A stretch of 64,000 nt of DNA from Hymenobacter edaphi (GTDB lineage Bacteria; Bacteroidota; Bacteroidia; Cytophagales; Hymenobacteraceae): contig NZ_QHKM01000004.1 of assembly GCF_003258365.1 (NCBI RefSeq), forward strand, positions 1-64,000, read 5' to 3'. This document shows, piece after piece, positions 8,446 through 16,309 of the stretch. The translations under genes were made by a program, and so were the position numbers. A model generated the notes under the pieces. The model searched no databases. It saw nothing but the letters and a program-made list of their open reading frames with translations, and was not told the DNA's origin. Positions within the stretch are counted from its first letter, which is position 1. Every line of letters starts with the position of its first letter.

Positions 8446-8625
8446 TGGTGAGGTGGTGAAATGGTGAGGTGGTGAGTTTGTGAAATGGTGAGGTGGTGAG
8501 GTGGTGAGTTGACGTTACGCTTGCGCAAACGGCGCGCAAAACTGCGCAAAAGCGCAACCATCGGCCTGATCCAGCATACGCCTAACTCACCAACTCACCA
8601 ACTCACCAACTCACCACCTCACCAC
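8446..8625. repeat. Word-type inverted repeat C (GGTGAG words)
   Basis: The left arm at 8446-8510 iterates TGGTGAGGTGGTGAAATGG-type words about seven times. The right arm at 8584-8625 iterates the complementary AACTCACC words. The loop of about 70 bases is rich in GCGCAA/TTGCGC motifs. The left arm starts immediately at the DUF167 start codon and the right arm runs into the stop codon of the next gene (8625). Element G at 52.2 kb uses the same word. Confidence 0.9.
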
Positions 8626-8825
8626 TACGCCGGCGAGTTGTAGGCGTCGTACACGTTCCAGGCCCACAGGGCCAGGGGCACGACGATGGTCCACCACAGC
8701 AGGAAGCCCACGATGCCGCTCATCACCCAGATGAACACGGCTTTGAGCAGCTGGCCTTTGATGAGCTGGCCGAGGCCGGGAATAAAGGCCGACAGCAGGG
8801 CCGGCACGCCGTAGGTTGGTTTCAT
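8625..8825 (-). CDS. Small membrane protein, TM2-like
   Basis: This 66-residue protein has a first hydrophobic hairpin preceded by the motif FIPGLGQLIKGQLLKA, the G-x-G-Q-hydrophobic-x-x-G pattern of TM2-domain-like small membrane proteins, and a second segment (GIVGFLLWWTIVVPLALWAW). It ends NVYDAYNSPA, the usual D-A-Y type tail of such proteins. Function is unknown. The ORF is short, but start, composition and the family-like motif make it credible. It is downstream of an endonuclease III-like gene on the same strand, with only 30 bases between. Confidence 0.75.
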   Translation of the reverse strand: MKPTYGVPALLSAFIPGLGQLIKGQLLKAVFIWVMSGIVGFLLWWTIVVPLALWAWNVYDAYNSPA

Positions 8826-8855
8826 AGCGGGGCAAGATGGAAAAATGCGGTGGAA

Positions 8856-9620
8856 CTACGCGGCGCCGGCCGCCGGGCCGAGCAGCTGTTGCCCGTACGG
8901 GCACACATCGAGCAGTACGCAGCGGCGGCAGGCGGGGCTGCGGAAGTAGCAGCACTTCTGCCCGTGAAACATCAGCGCCTCGTGGTGGTCGTATACCTGC
9001 TGCGCGTCCCAGCCCGGGGGCAGCAGGGCCTCGAGCAGCGCGTGCGAGGCCTCGGTGCCCACCTTCGGGCCGATCAGGCCCAGCCGCTGGGCCACGCGGT
9101 GGTGGTGACTGTCGACGGGCATGGCGGGGCGGCGCAGGGTGCTGAAGAGCAGGGTGGCGGCGCTGGTTTTGGGCCCCACGCCGGGCAGCGTTTCCAGCCA
9201 GGCGCGGGCCTCGGGCACGGGCAGCGCAGTCAGCTGCGCGGTGAGCCGGGGCAGGTCCAGCGCACCGCCGAGCCGCTCGGTCAGCTCCCGCAGAATGGCC
9301 TGAATGCGCGGCGCCTTCTGCTCGGGCCAGGTGCAGGGATTGATCAGCCCCTCCACCTCCGGCGTGGGCGCGTCGCGCACCGCCGCCCAGGTGGGCAGGG
9401 CGGCCACCAGCTGCTGGTAGGCGCGGTGCGAGTCGGCGTTGCGGGTGCGGTGCGAAAGGATGGCGCTGACCAGCTCGCTCAGCGGGTCCTTGACGCTGAA
9501 AAACCGGAACGGGGCGCCGTAAAGGGCGCACAGCCGCTCGTGGGCCAGCAGGGCCAGCGCCTGGCGGTGGGCAAAATCGGCCGCGGCGGCCGCGGAATCG
9601 GGGAGGGGGACGGGAGGCAC
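8856..9620 (-). CDS. Endonuclease III-like DNA glycosylase with iron-sulfur cluster
   Basis: This 254-residue protein belongs to the HhH-GPD superfamily of base-excision repair glycosylases. It has LVSAILSHRTRNADSHRAYQ (QTxxx-like helix with His in place of Gln), the helix-hairpin-helix LPGVGPKTSA including the catalytic-position Lys, the VDSHHHRVAQRLG segment with the conserved catalytic Asp, and a C-terminal Cys-x6-Cys-x2-Cys-x5-Cys cluster (CYFRSPACRRCVLLDVC) that holds a 4Fe-4S. It is longer at the N-terminus than E. coli Nth. The replaced helix residues suggest a divergent subfamily, so the exact damaged base is uncertain. A terminator for the upstream gene separates it from that gene. 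Confidence 0.87.
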   Translation of the reverse strand: MPPVPLPDSAAAAADFAHRQALALLAHERLCALYGAPFRFFSVKDPLSELVSAILSHRTRNADSHRAYQQLVAALPTWAAVRDAPTPEVEGLINPCTWPEQKAPRIQAILRELTERLGGALDLPRLTAQLTALPVPEARAWLETLPGVGPKTSAATLLFSTLRRPAMPVDSHHHRVAQRLGLIGPKVGTEASHALLEALLPPGWDAQQVYDHHEALMFHGQKCCYFRSPACRRCVLLDVCPYGQQLLGPAAGAA

Positions 9621-9655
9621 AGTAATGGCAAACGCAGCCCCGGGCCCGGCGGTTG

Positions 9656-9711
9656 GCCCGGCCGCAAAAAAGCCGAAACCCGTGCGGATTCCGGCTTTTT
9701 TGCGGCCGGGC
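9656..9711 (-). terminator. Strong terminator after the Gly/Tyr-rich protein gene
   Basis: Perfect 20-base arms, 9656-9675 and 9692-9711 (GCCCGGCCGCAAAAAAGCCG and its complement), with six A and six T inside the stem. It lies 12 bases downstream of the stop codon of the minus-strand gene at 9723. Confidence 0.85.
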
Positions 9712-9722
9712 GAGGCCTGGGC

Positions 9723-10586
9723 CTAGCGGGCCGCCGCGTCGCCGTAGTTGTAGAGCTGCACGGCCTGCTTGAGCTTGCGGGCCTGCGAGCCGCTCAGGAA
9801 AGTGGGCACCAGCAGCACCGGCACTGACACGAGCACCAGCGGCAGGCCGCGGCTGTTGCCGCTGAAGGTGTTCAGCATGCCCGCCGCCAGCAGGCCGCCG
9901 CCCACCACGTAGCCGGCCGTGCTGAAGCGCCGCAGCCGGGCCACGTCGCGCAGCAGGGCCGCGCTGCCGGGGTTGTCCGACACGGCCACGCTCAGGCTGC
10001 GGAAGTTCATGTCCTGAATCGGCCCGCCGTCCTTGCTGAAGTACTCGGTCTTGACGGTGCGGTAACCGCTGCCGTAGGGGTAGCCTCCGTACGGGTAGCC
10101 GCCGTAGCCGTAGGGGTAGCCGAAGCGGCCAAAGCCGCCGTAGCCGAACCCGCTGCCGTAGGCGCCCGGCATGTACTGCTGCGAGGTGATGGAGTAGGTG
10201 CTGATGCGGCCCGTCTTCTCGCGCCGCAGCGTGGCCTGTCGGCGCGAGCCGGGCAGGTTGGTGCGGATGTAGTGGCCGGTTTCGTCGTCGAAGAACTTGA
10301 TCTGGTCCAGCTCGAAGCGCTGCTGCCCGTTCAGCAGCAGGTAAGAGCGGCCCACGGCGGGCTGGCGCAGCTCCACGTCGTCGGCGGCGTACACGGCCCC
10401 GTTGACCAGGCCGATGCGGTAGCGCGGCTGCTGCTGTTGCGGCGGCGCGGGCGCGGCGGCCGTGCGCGTGGCCGTATCGGGCGCCGCGGGAAGGGTATTG
10501 AGCTGGGGAGGAGTGTCCTGCGCGGCGGCGGGGGCAACGGCGGCCCCGCCCAACACGGCGGCAAGCAACAACGAGCGGATATTCAT
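9723..10586 (-). CDS. Exported protein with Gly/Tyr-rich segment, unknown function
   Basis: This 287-residue protein begins with a signal peptide (MNIRSLLLAAVLGGAAVAPAAAQ); the start was placed there because the upstream frame adds only arginine-rich shadow sequence. After a Pro/Ala/Gln linker comes a segment about residues 60-130 (LVNGAVYAADDVEL, YLLLNGQQRFELDQIKFF), then a low-complexity stretch of Gly, Tyr, Phe and Pro around residues 145-180 (GYGGFGRFGYPYGYGG), then two possible hydrophobic helices near the C-terminus (AGGLLAAGMLN, LVLVSVPVLLVPTFL). Family not recognised. A near-consensus minus-strand TACCTTTC box is at 10613-10620, 27 bases upstream. Confidence 0.72.
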   Translation of the reverse strand: MNIRSLLLAAVLGGAAVAPAAAQDTPPQLNTLPAAPDTATRTAAAPAPPQQQQPRYRIGLVNGAVYAADDVELRQPAVGRSYLLLNGQQRFELDQIKFFDDETGHYIRTNLPGSRRQATLRREKTGRISTYSITSQQYMPGAYGSGFGYGGFGRFGYPYGYGGYPYGGYPYGSGYRTVKTEYFSKDGGPIQDMNFRSLSVAVSDNPGSAALLRDVARLRRFSTAGYVVGGGLLAAGMLNTFSGNSRGLPLVLVSVPVLLVPTFLSGSQARKLKQAVQLYNYGDAAAR

Positions 10587-10612
10587 GGTGGGGAGGAAGG
10601 CGTGAACGGACA

Positions 10613-10620
10613 GAAAGGTA
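10613..10620 (-). promoter_or_regulatory. Putative -7 box TACCTTTC
   Basis: On the minus strand this reads TACCTTTC, one mismatch from the Bacteroidota TAnnTTTG box, 27 bases before the start codon of the gene ending at 9723. No convincing TTTG at the -33 position was found. Confidence 0.45.
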
Positions 10621-10774
10621 CCGGAAGAAACGCGCCGCACGGAGTCGGGAGCGTGAACGAGCCTGATCGAACGGCAAGAAAACAATCCGAGCTGAATAGT
10701 GGCCAGCGCGGGGCGACATTCCGAGCCAGAAACGACGGCGGCCCGGCAAGATGTTCCCCCGCGGGTTGGGCTTT

Positions 10775-13700
10775 TTACGGCGTCAGGGCTGCGTCGGGGT
10801 CATCGGGCACGAAATCTTCCGGCGCGGCCTCGCCCGCGTCGGCAAAACGGCCCTTGAAACGGGCGTACAGCGCGTTCATGCCCAGCAGCAGCAGGCCCAT
10901 GAAGATGAAGACGACGGCCTGCGTGATGGTGCCGCGCTGGCTCAGATCGAAGAACACCAGCCGCACCATGCACACCCCAATGCCGGCCAGCGCCACGTAG
11001 CGCAGGTCGCGGCGGCGCAGCAGCAGGCTGCTCACAAATACGCCCACCACCTCCAGCATCAGCAGCACGGTGAGCACCGAGCGGTCGAAGGACTGCACCA
11101 GCAGCACGGTGAGTACCCCGAAGGCCGGGTAGAGCAGCAGTGGCACCAGCCAGCGGAAGCGCAGGCGACCCAGCCTGGCCAGGCCTTGAAGCCCCGGCGG
11201 CCACTGCAGGCCCCTGCTGGCCGGCACGCGGCGCAGCAGCAGCGCCGCCAGCGCAAAGAGCAGCGCCACCGCACCGGCCGTGGTCAGCCAGGGCGTGGCC
11301 AGCCACTGGCCCGGGTGCAGGTAGCGCAGCGCGACGTAGGCAGCCGTGGCGGCGGCCAGCCAGTAGAGCGGCAGCGCGTACAGGCCGAGGCGCCGCAGAC
11401 GCAGGGGCAGGCGCGGGGCCGCGGCGGCCAGCCCCAGGGCCAGCAGCAGGCTCAGCGGCGCATGCCAGATGATGCGCGTTTCCCAGTGCAGAGTGAAGCC
11501 GGCCAGCAACAGGCTCAGTTCGGGCAGCCAGGGATGCAGCCAGCGCCAGCTGCGCTGAGTGGCCGCGGCCGGCGCGGGCAGCAGGGCCAGCGTAGCCAGC
11601 AGCGCCAGCAGCGCGGCGGCCGTGAAGCGCCGCGCCGGCCAGCCCAGCAGCAGCTCGCGGCTGCTGAGCACCGGGCCGAAATGGTAGAGCAGGGCCGCAC
11701 CCAGCAGGGCGTAGCCAAGGTGCAGCAGGTAGCGGGCGGGCTGGCCCGCACGTTGCTGCGCCTCGGCCGCCGTACCCGTCTGCAGCCACCGGGCCGCCAT
11801 GAAAGTGGCAGCGGCCAGCAGCGTCCAGAGCAGCGCGGGCGCGGCATCGGAGCGGAAGTGGAAGGCCAGCCAAGCCATGGCCCCCAGGTGCAGGCCCAGC
11901 AGGTACAGCCAGGGCCAGCGCACGTGCCGGGCCTGGGCGGCCCACCACGAGGCGGCCAGCCCCGCCAAGGGCAGCAGGGCCGTGGGCAGCAGGTACAGCA
12001 GCCGCGGCCCGACTTGCGGGGGGAGGTGCGCCGCGGCGTGGTGCCATTGCAGCAGTACGAAGCCGCCGCTGCTCAGCAGCACGCCCAGCCACAGTCCGGG
12101 CACCGGCACCGCGCGCCGCAGCGCCAGCAACCCCGCGCCGGCCAGCACAGCGGCCCACGCCGCCCAGCCCTGCTGGTACACCAGCGCGGCCGCGGCCAGC
12201 GGCAGCAGGCCGGCCACCAGGCCCAGCAGCCGCAGGCGGTAAGCCTGATCATACGACAGCGGCAGGACGTCGTAAGCGGGGGCGGCGCGGCGGGCCAGCA
12301 GGGCCTGGCCCGCCGCCGTGGCCAGGGCAGCCGTCAGCAGCAGCAGGGCGCGCAGGTTCAGGCCAATGACGAGCAAGCCGTCGGCACGGCTGACCACCGG
12401 CACCAGCCCGAGGGCCAGCAGCAGGGTGGCGTAGAGCAGCACGCGGTACAAGGGCCACTCGCGGCGCAGGGCCAGCAGCAGCGTCATCAGCAGCGTTTCG
12501 AGGTAGAGCAGCAGGGCGGTGGCGGGCCAGCTCAGCCCCAGCTCGTGCAGGCCGAGCACGGCCAGCATCAGCAGGGCCTGCCCGAACAGCAGGTGCAAGT
12601 GCCGTAGCCACTCGGTGGTGCCGCGCAGCCACTGGCTCAGGCCGAAAGCGCAGCCCGCGGCGGCCACGGTGCCCAGTAGCAGCCCGGGAATAAAAGTAGG
12701 CGTCGGCCCGAAAAAGGAATGGGCCAGCACCAGCAACAGCCCGGTGTAGTGCAGCCCGATGAGCGCGCCCACCGAGGGGCCCGCCCAGAAGGCGAGGCCA
12801 CCCTCGGCTGGCGGCTCCGTTTCGGTGTGGCGGGTGGTGTGACTTAGGCGGAAAAAGGCGGCGCCCAGCAGCGCGGCCAGCAGTAGGCCGGCCGCCCGGC
12901 GGTAAAGTAGCGCGGCTGATAGGTTCGGCTGCAGCAGTTCGAACACGCTCAGCAGCAGCAGGATCAGGCCCGTCAGCTGGGCTGCTACGGCCAGCACCTG
13001 CGGCACGCGGGCCTCGGCGCGGCGCGTCAGCAGCAGCGTGGCCGCCAGGGTTTCGGCGTAGAGGATCAGCAGGACGGTGGGCCAGCCCAACCCCAGCTCG
13101 TGCAGGCCGAGCACGGCCACCGTCAGCAGCGCCTGGGCCGTCAGCAGGTGCAGCTGCCGCAGCCACTCGGCGCCGCCGCGCAACCATGAGCTCACGCCCG
13201 CCGCGCAGCCGGCGGCCGCCACGGTGCCGGCCAGCAGCGCCGGAATGGACGTCGAAGCCGGCCCGAAGAAGGCTTGGACCAACATCAGCAGCAGGCCGGT
13301 GTAGTGCAGCCCAATCAGCGCGCCGGCCCAGGGGGCCAAGCCGCCGAGCGGGTCGGTGGCGGAGTCGGCGCCGTCGGGGCGGGAATAACTGCTCAGGCGG
13401 AAGAAAGCGGCGCCCAGCAACGCCGCCAGCAGCAGGCTGCCGGCCCGGCGGTAGAGCTGGGCGGCCGTCAGCACCGGCAGGGGCAGGCCGAACAGGCTGA
13501 CGAGCAGCAGCAGCAGGCCGGTCAGCAGCGCCGCGGCGGTCAGAAGTTGCGGCACGCGGGCCTCGGCGCGGCGGATGAGCAGCAGCGCGGCCAGTAGGGT
13601 TTCGGCGTAGAGGATCAGCAGGGTGGCGGGCCAGCCCAGGCCCAGTTCGTGCAGGCCGAGCACGGCCACCGTCAGCAGCAGCTGGGCAGCCAGCAGGTGC

Positions 13701-15721
13701 AGCTGCCGGAACCAGGCCGTACCATTGCGCAGCCACTGGCTCAGGGCCAGCACCGCGGCGGCTGCGGCCGCGCTGGCCCCGATCAGCCCGAGCACCGGCG
13801 GCTGCGCCGTGCCAAACAGAGCCCGCAGCACCAGCGCCGCCGCCCCCACGTACAGCGCGCCCACCAGCCCGCCGAAGCTGCGGTACAGCTCGCGGCGCAG
13901 CGGCGCGGTCGTTTCGGCGGTGAGCAGCGGCAGCGTGCGGGCTAGGTGGAAATAGGCCGCGCCGGCCGCGGCGGCCAGGAAGAGCAGCAGCGCATTGCGG
14001 TGCAGGCCGGTAGCGGCGTACGTAGGCAGCTGCAGCAGATTTACGAGCAGCAGCCCGCCGCCGGCCAGCAGGGCGCCCACCGAGGCAATCTGGAACACCA
14101 GGCTTTCCTTCTCGCGGGCCATAATAAAGGCCACCAGCAGCGTTTCGAGCAGCATGAACACCAGGATGACGCTCACGGTGGCGTGCCAGCCCTGCAGCGA
14201 CAACGCCGTGGCCAGGGCCAGAATCAGCGAAATGACGGTGTCGGTCTGAAACAGCCACTGAATGCCCAGCCGCCGCGCCTGCCGCGCCACCAGGAAAGTG
14301 GCAATGGCCCCGAGGCCCAGCGGAATGGTTTTCCAGACCGAGCCGGTGCTGTAGAGGTACAGGTTGATGCCCAGGCAGGTCCAGTTCAGCACGTGCGCGG
14401 CGAAGAGCAGCGCGTCGAACCGCCCGTTGGCGTACACCTTGCGGTACTGCACCACGGCCGCGGCCAACCCCACCAGCAGCACCAGCGCCATGGCGCCCAG
14501 GCGCAGGCCCGCGGCAACGGGCACGGCCAGCTGCCCGTGCCAGTACAGGTGAAACGCGAAAAAGCTGACGATGCTCAGCAGCAACTGGTAGCGCCAGCGC
14601 TGCCGGTAGGTAATGCCAATGGCAAAGGCCGTAACTGCCGCCGCCGCCCCGAGCGTGAGCAGCGTGGGCGGCAGCACGGCCAGGGCCACCAGGCTCAGGA
14701 TGCCGTGCAGGGATGATACGGCCTCGCGGCTGCTGTTCCAGGCCAGCCACAGGTTGGCGGCGGCCCCGGCAAACAGCAGCAGGTAGCTCAGCGGCCCTTC
14801 CACCCAGCGCAGGCCCGGCATGCTGACGGCCCCCACGCAGGTAAACAAGAAAATGGCCGCCGCGCTGCTTTGCAGCCACACCGCCAGCTGGGCCGCGAAG
14901 GGCTTGGTACGCAGATAATAATGCAGGCCCAGCAGGCTGGCGGCAAACAAATTGATGAGCAGAAACCGGTACACCGGCGCCAGCTGCAGGGCCGTGTACA
15001 CGCCCAGAAAGCCCACGCCCGTCACCAGCACCACCGCGCCGAGGATGCCGGTCCAGTTTTCCAGCACCACGGCCGACATCCGGTCCCACCACGAGGGCTC
15101 GGCGGGCTGCGGCGCCTCCGGTTTGGGGCGCAGCACTGGCTGCGGCACCGGCTGGGGCGTTGGCGGCAGCGGGGCAGGAGCGGGTTGGGGCTGCGCAGCC
15201 GGTGCCGGCTCGGGCGCCGGCGCAGGTTTCGGTGCGGGCGGCGCGGCTACGGGCGGCGCCGGTACGGCGGGTGGGGGCGTGGTCGGCGCGGCCGGTGGGG
15301 TTGGCGCGGCCGGTGGCACGGGCGCCACGGGCGGCGGGGCCGGAGCGGCTACAGGAACTGGTGGCGCCGGAGCCGCGGGTGGCGTACCGGGGGCGGGCGG
15401 CGCAGTGGGGGCCGATGGAGCCACCAAAACGGGTGGGGGAGGAGCCACCGGCGCCGGCGTAGGGCGCGGCACGGGCGCCGGGGTGGCTACCGGGGCGGGT
15501 GGCGCTACAACGGGCGCCGTTACGGGGGCCGTCGGCGGTGCGGCGGGGCGCTGCCGAAGCTGCTGCACTTCGCGCGTGAGCAGCTCCAGCTGCTGGTGCA
15601 GGCGCTGCTGGTCGGCGCGCTGGCTGGCCAGGTCGGCTTCGGCGTCCTGAACGCGCTGCTGCAGCCGCAGCAGTACCACTACCAGCGCCACGCTCAGCAG
15701 AATCAGTACAAATGCTCCCAT
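10775..15721 (-). CDS. Giant DUF2339 integral membrane protein
   Basis: This 1,648-residue protein has an N-terminal helix (GAFVLILLSVALVVVLL), a coiled coil to about residue 60, an extreme Pro/Ala/Val-rich linker (about residues 63-215), then WWDRMSAVVLENWTGILGAVVLVTGVGFLG, which is the DUF2339 entry motif, and dozens of membrane helices to the end. The C-terminal segment (LRYVALAGIGVCMVRLVFFDLSQRG) is also typical. The family is of unknown function and usually 700-1,100 residues; this one is enlarged by a tandem repeat of about 183 residues (see separate entry). The start ATG at 15721 gives the shortest cytoplasmic N-terminus; an alternative is 15736. Likely an inner-membrane or envelope protein. 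Confidence 0.88.
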   Translation of the reverse strand: MGAFVLILLSVALVVVLLRLQQRVQDAEADLASQRADQQRLHQQLELLTREVQQLRQRPAAPPTAPVTAPVVAPPAPVATPAPVPRPTPAPVAPPPPVLVAPSAPTAPPAPGTPPAAPAPPVPVAAPAPPPVAPVPPAAPTPPAAPTTPPPAVPAPPVAAPPAPKPAPAPEPAPAAQPQPAPAPLPPTPQPVPQPVLRPKPEAPQPAEPSWWDRMSAVVLENWTGILGAVVLVTGVGFLGVYTALQLAPVYRFLLINLFAASLLGLHYYLRTKPFAAQLAVWLQSSAAAIFLFTCVGAVSMPGLRWVEGPLSYLLLFAGAAANLWLAWNSSREAVSSLHGILSLVALAVLPPTLLTLGAAAAVTAFAIGITYRQRWRYQLLLSIVSFFAFHLYWHGQLAVPVAAGLRLGAMALVLLVGLAAAVVQYRKVYANGRFDALLFAAHVLNWTCLGINLYLYSTGSVWKTIPLGLGAIATFLVARQARRLGIQWLFQTDTVISLILALATALSLQGWHATVSVILVFMLLETLLVAFIMAREKESLVFQIASVGALLAGGGLLLVNLLQLPTYAATGLHRNALLLFLAAAAGAAYFHLARTLPLLTAETTAPLRRELYRSFGGLVGALYVGAAALVLRALFGTAQPPVLGLIGASAAAAAAVLALSQWLRNGTAWFRQLHLLAAQLLLTVAVLGLHELGLGWPATLLILYAETLLAALLLIRRAEARVPQLLTAAALLTGLLLLLVSLFGLPLPVLTAAQLYRRAGSLLLAALLGAAFFRLSSYSRPDGADSATDPLGGLAPWAGALIGLHYTGLLLMLVQAFFGPASTSIPALLAGTVAAAGCAAGVSSWLRGGAEWLRQLHLLTAQALLTVAVLGLHELGLGWPTVLLILYAETLAATLLLTRRAEARVPQVLAVAAQLTGLILLLLSVFELLQPNLSAALLYRRAAGLLLAALLGAAFFRLSHTTRHTETEPPAEGGLAFWAGPSVGALIGLHYTGLLLVLAHSFFGPTPTFIPGLLLGTVAAAGCAFGLSQWLRGTTEWLRHLHLLFGQALLMLAVLGLHELGLSWPATALLLYLETLLMTLLLALRREWPLYRVLLYATLLLALGLVPVVSRADGLLVIGLNLRALLLLTAALATAAGQALLARRAAPAYDVLPLSYDQAYRLRLLGLVAGLLPLAAAALVYQQGWAAWAAVLAGAGLLALRRAVPVPGLWLGVLLSSGGFVLLQWHHAAAHLPPQVGPRLLYLLPTALLPLAGLAASWWAAQARHVRWPWLYLLGLHLGAMAWLAFHFRSDAAPALLWTLLAAATFMAARWLQTGTAAEAQQRAGQPARYLLHLGYALLGAALLYHFGPVLSSRELLLGWPARRFTAAALLALLATLALLPAPAAATQRSWRWLHPWLPELSLLLAGFTLHWETRIIWHAPLSLLLALGLAAAAPRLPLRLRRLGLYALPLYWLAAATAAYVALRYLHPGQWLATPWLTTAGAVALLFALAALLLRRVPASRGLQWPPGLQGLARLGRLRFRWLVPLLLYPAFGVLTVLLVQSFDRSVLTVLLMLEVVGVFVSSLLLRRRDLRYVALAGIGVCMVRLVFFDLSQRGTITQAVVFIFMGLLLLGMNALYARFKGRFADAGEAAPEDFVPDDPDAALTP
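12500..14010 (-). repeat. In-frame tandem repeats inside the DUF2339 gene
   Basis: Three copies of a unit of about 550 bp start with the same coding signature, visible near 13,628, 13,080 and 12,528 (spacing 548 and 552 bp). The protein repeats the elements LHELGLGWPATLLILYAETL, RRAEARVPQ, LYRRAGSLLLAALLGAAFFRL, ALIGLHYTGLLL and QAFFGP in that order. DNA identity is high enough to see by eye, so the duplication is recent or kept similar by recombination. Confidence 0.85.
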
Positions 15722-15734
15722 AACCTCAACGTGC

Positions 15735-15762
15735 AAAAAAAAACCCGGCGGCGCGGGCAGAG
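15735..15762 (-). terminator. Rho-independent terminator after the CheY-like gene
   Basis: On the minus strand CCCGGCTCTGCCCGCGCCG folds back through GCCGGG and is followed by a run of nine T. It is downstream of the regulator stop codon at 15802 and upstream of the DUF2339 start codon. Confidence 0.75.
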
Positions 15763-15801
15763 CCGGGCCGTCGGGGCTTCATAACGTGGAGGTAATGCGC
15801 T

Positions 15802-16221
15802 TTAGTCTTCGGACTTGAGCAGCACTTCCAACAAATTCATGCTGTCGACCATGTCGCGGGTGTTTTCGAAGTCGATGGGCTTCACGATGTAGCCCTGCAC
15901 GTCGAGGTTTTCGGCCTGCAGCCGGTCGATGTCCATTTCCGAGGTGGTGGTGATGTACACCGGCACCTGGCGCAGCTCGGGCTGGGTGCGCAGCTCACCC
16001 AGAAACTCGAAGCCGTTCATCTTGGGCATGTTCAGGTCGAGCAGAATCACCTCCGGCAGCGGGCGAATGGCCTCCGCCCCGTTGCGGCCCAGCAGCAGAT
16101 CCAGCGCCTCGATGCCGTTGAAGGCCGTGTAAAGCTTGTGCGGAACGTTGAATTTTTCAAACGACTTCTGCACGGTCATCGTGTCGAAAAAGTCGTCTTC
16201 AACCAGGAGAACTGAACGCAT
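15802..16221 (-). CDS. Single-domain CheY-like response regulator
   Basis: This 139-residue receiver-only protein has the acidic pair EDD (residues 8-10), the phosphoacceptor Asp in LLDLNMPKMNG (Asp62), Thr/Ser in YITTTSEMD and Lys114 in YIVKPIDF. The insert between strands and the helix 4 wording match the Rcp1-like receivers that accept phosphate from a phytochrome-type or CHASE3-type kinase. The kinase immediately upstream on the same strand (stop at 16310, 88 bases away) is the probable partner. The regulator also has its own TACCTTTG box at 16245-16252, so it may be made separately. No output domain, so it probably acts by protein contact. Confidence 0.92.
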   Translation of the reverse strand: MRSVLLVEDDFFDTMTVQKSFEKFNVPHKLYTAFNGIEALDLLLGRNGAEAIRPLPEVILLDLNMPKMNGFEFLGELRTQPELRQVPVYITTTSEMDIDRLQAENLDVQGYIVKPIDFENTRDMVDSMNLLEVLLKSED

Positions 16222-16244
16222 AGGAAAGGGGGCAAAGCGGTGCC

Positions 16245-16252
16245 CAAAGGTA
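16245..16252 (-). promoter_or_regulatory. -7 box TACCTTTG before the CheY-like gene
   Basis: Exact TAnnTTTG on the minus strand, 23 bases upstream of the regulator start codon at 16221 and 57 bases downstream of the kinase stop. It suggests the regulator can be transcribed independently of the kinase. Confidence 0.6.
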
Positions 16253-16309
16253 CGTAGAAAAGCGCCGGTCGGGATGTGGCCCGCCCGCCGCGCTATGCGT
16301 ATGGCCTGG

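Noticed and set aside
10751-12607. Long plus-strand Gln/Gly-rich frames opposite the DUF2339 gene
   Set aside because: Antisense shadows of a GC-rich gene, with low-complexity composition and no family motif.
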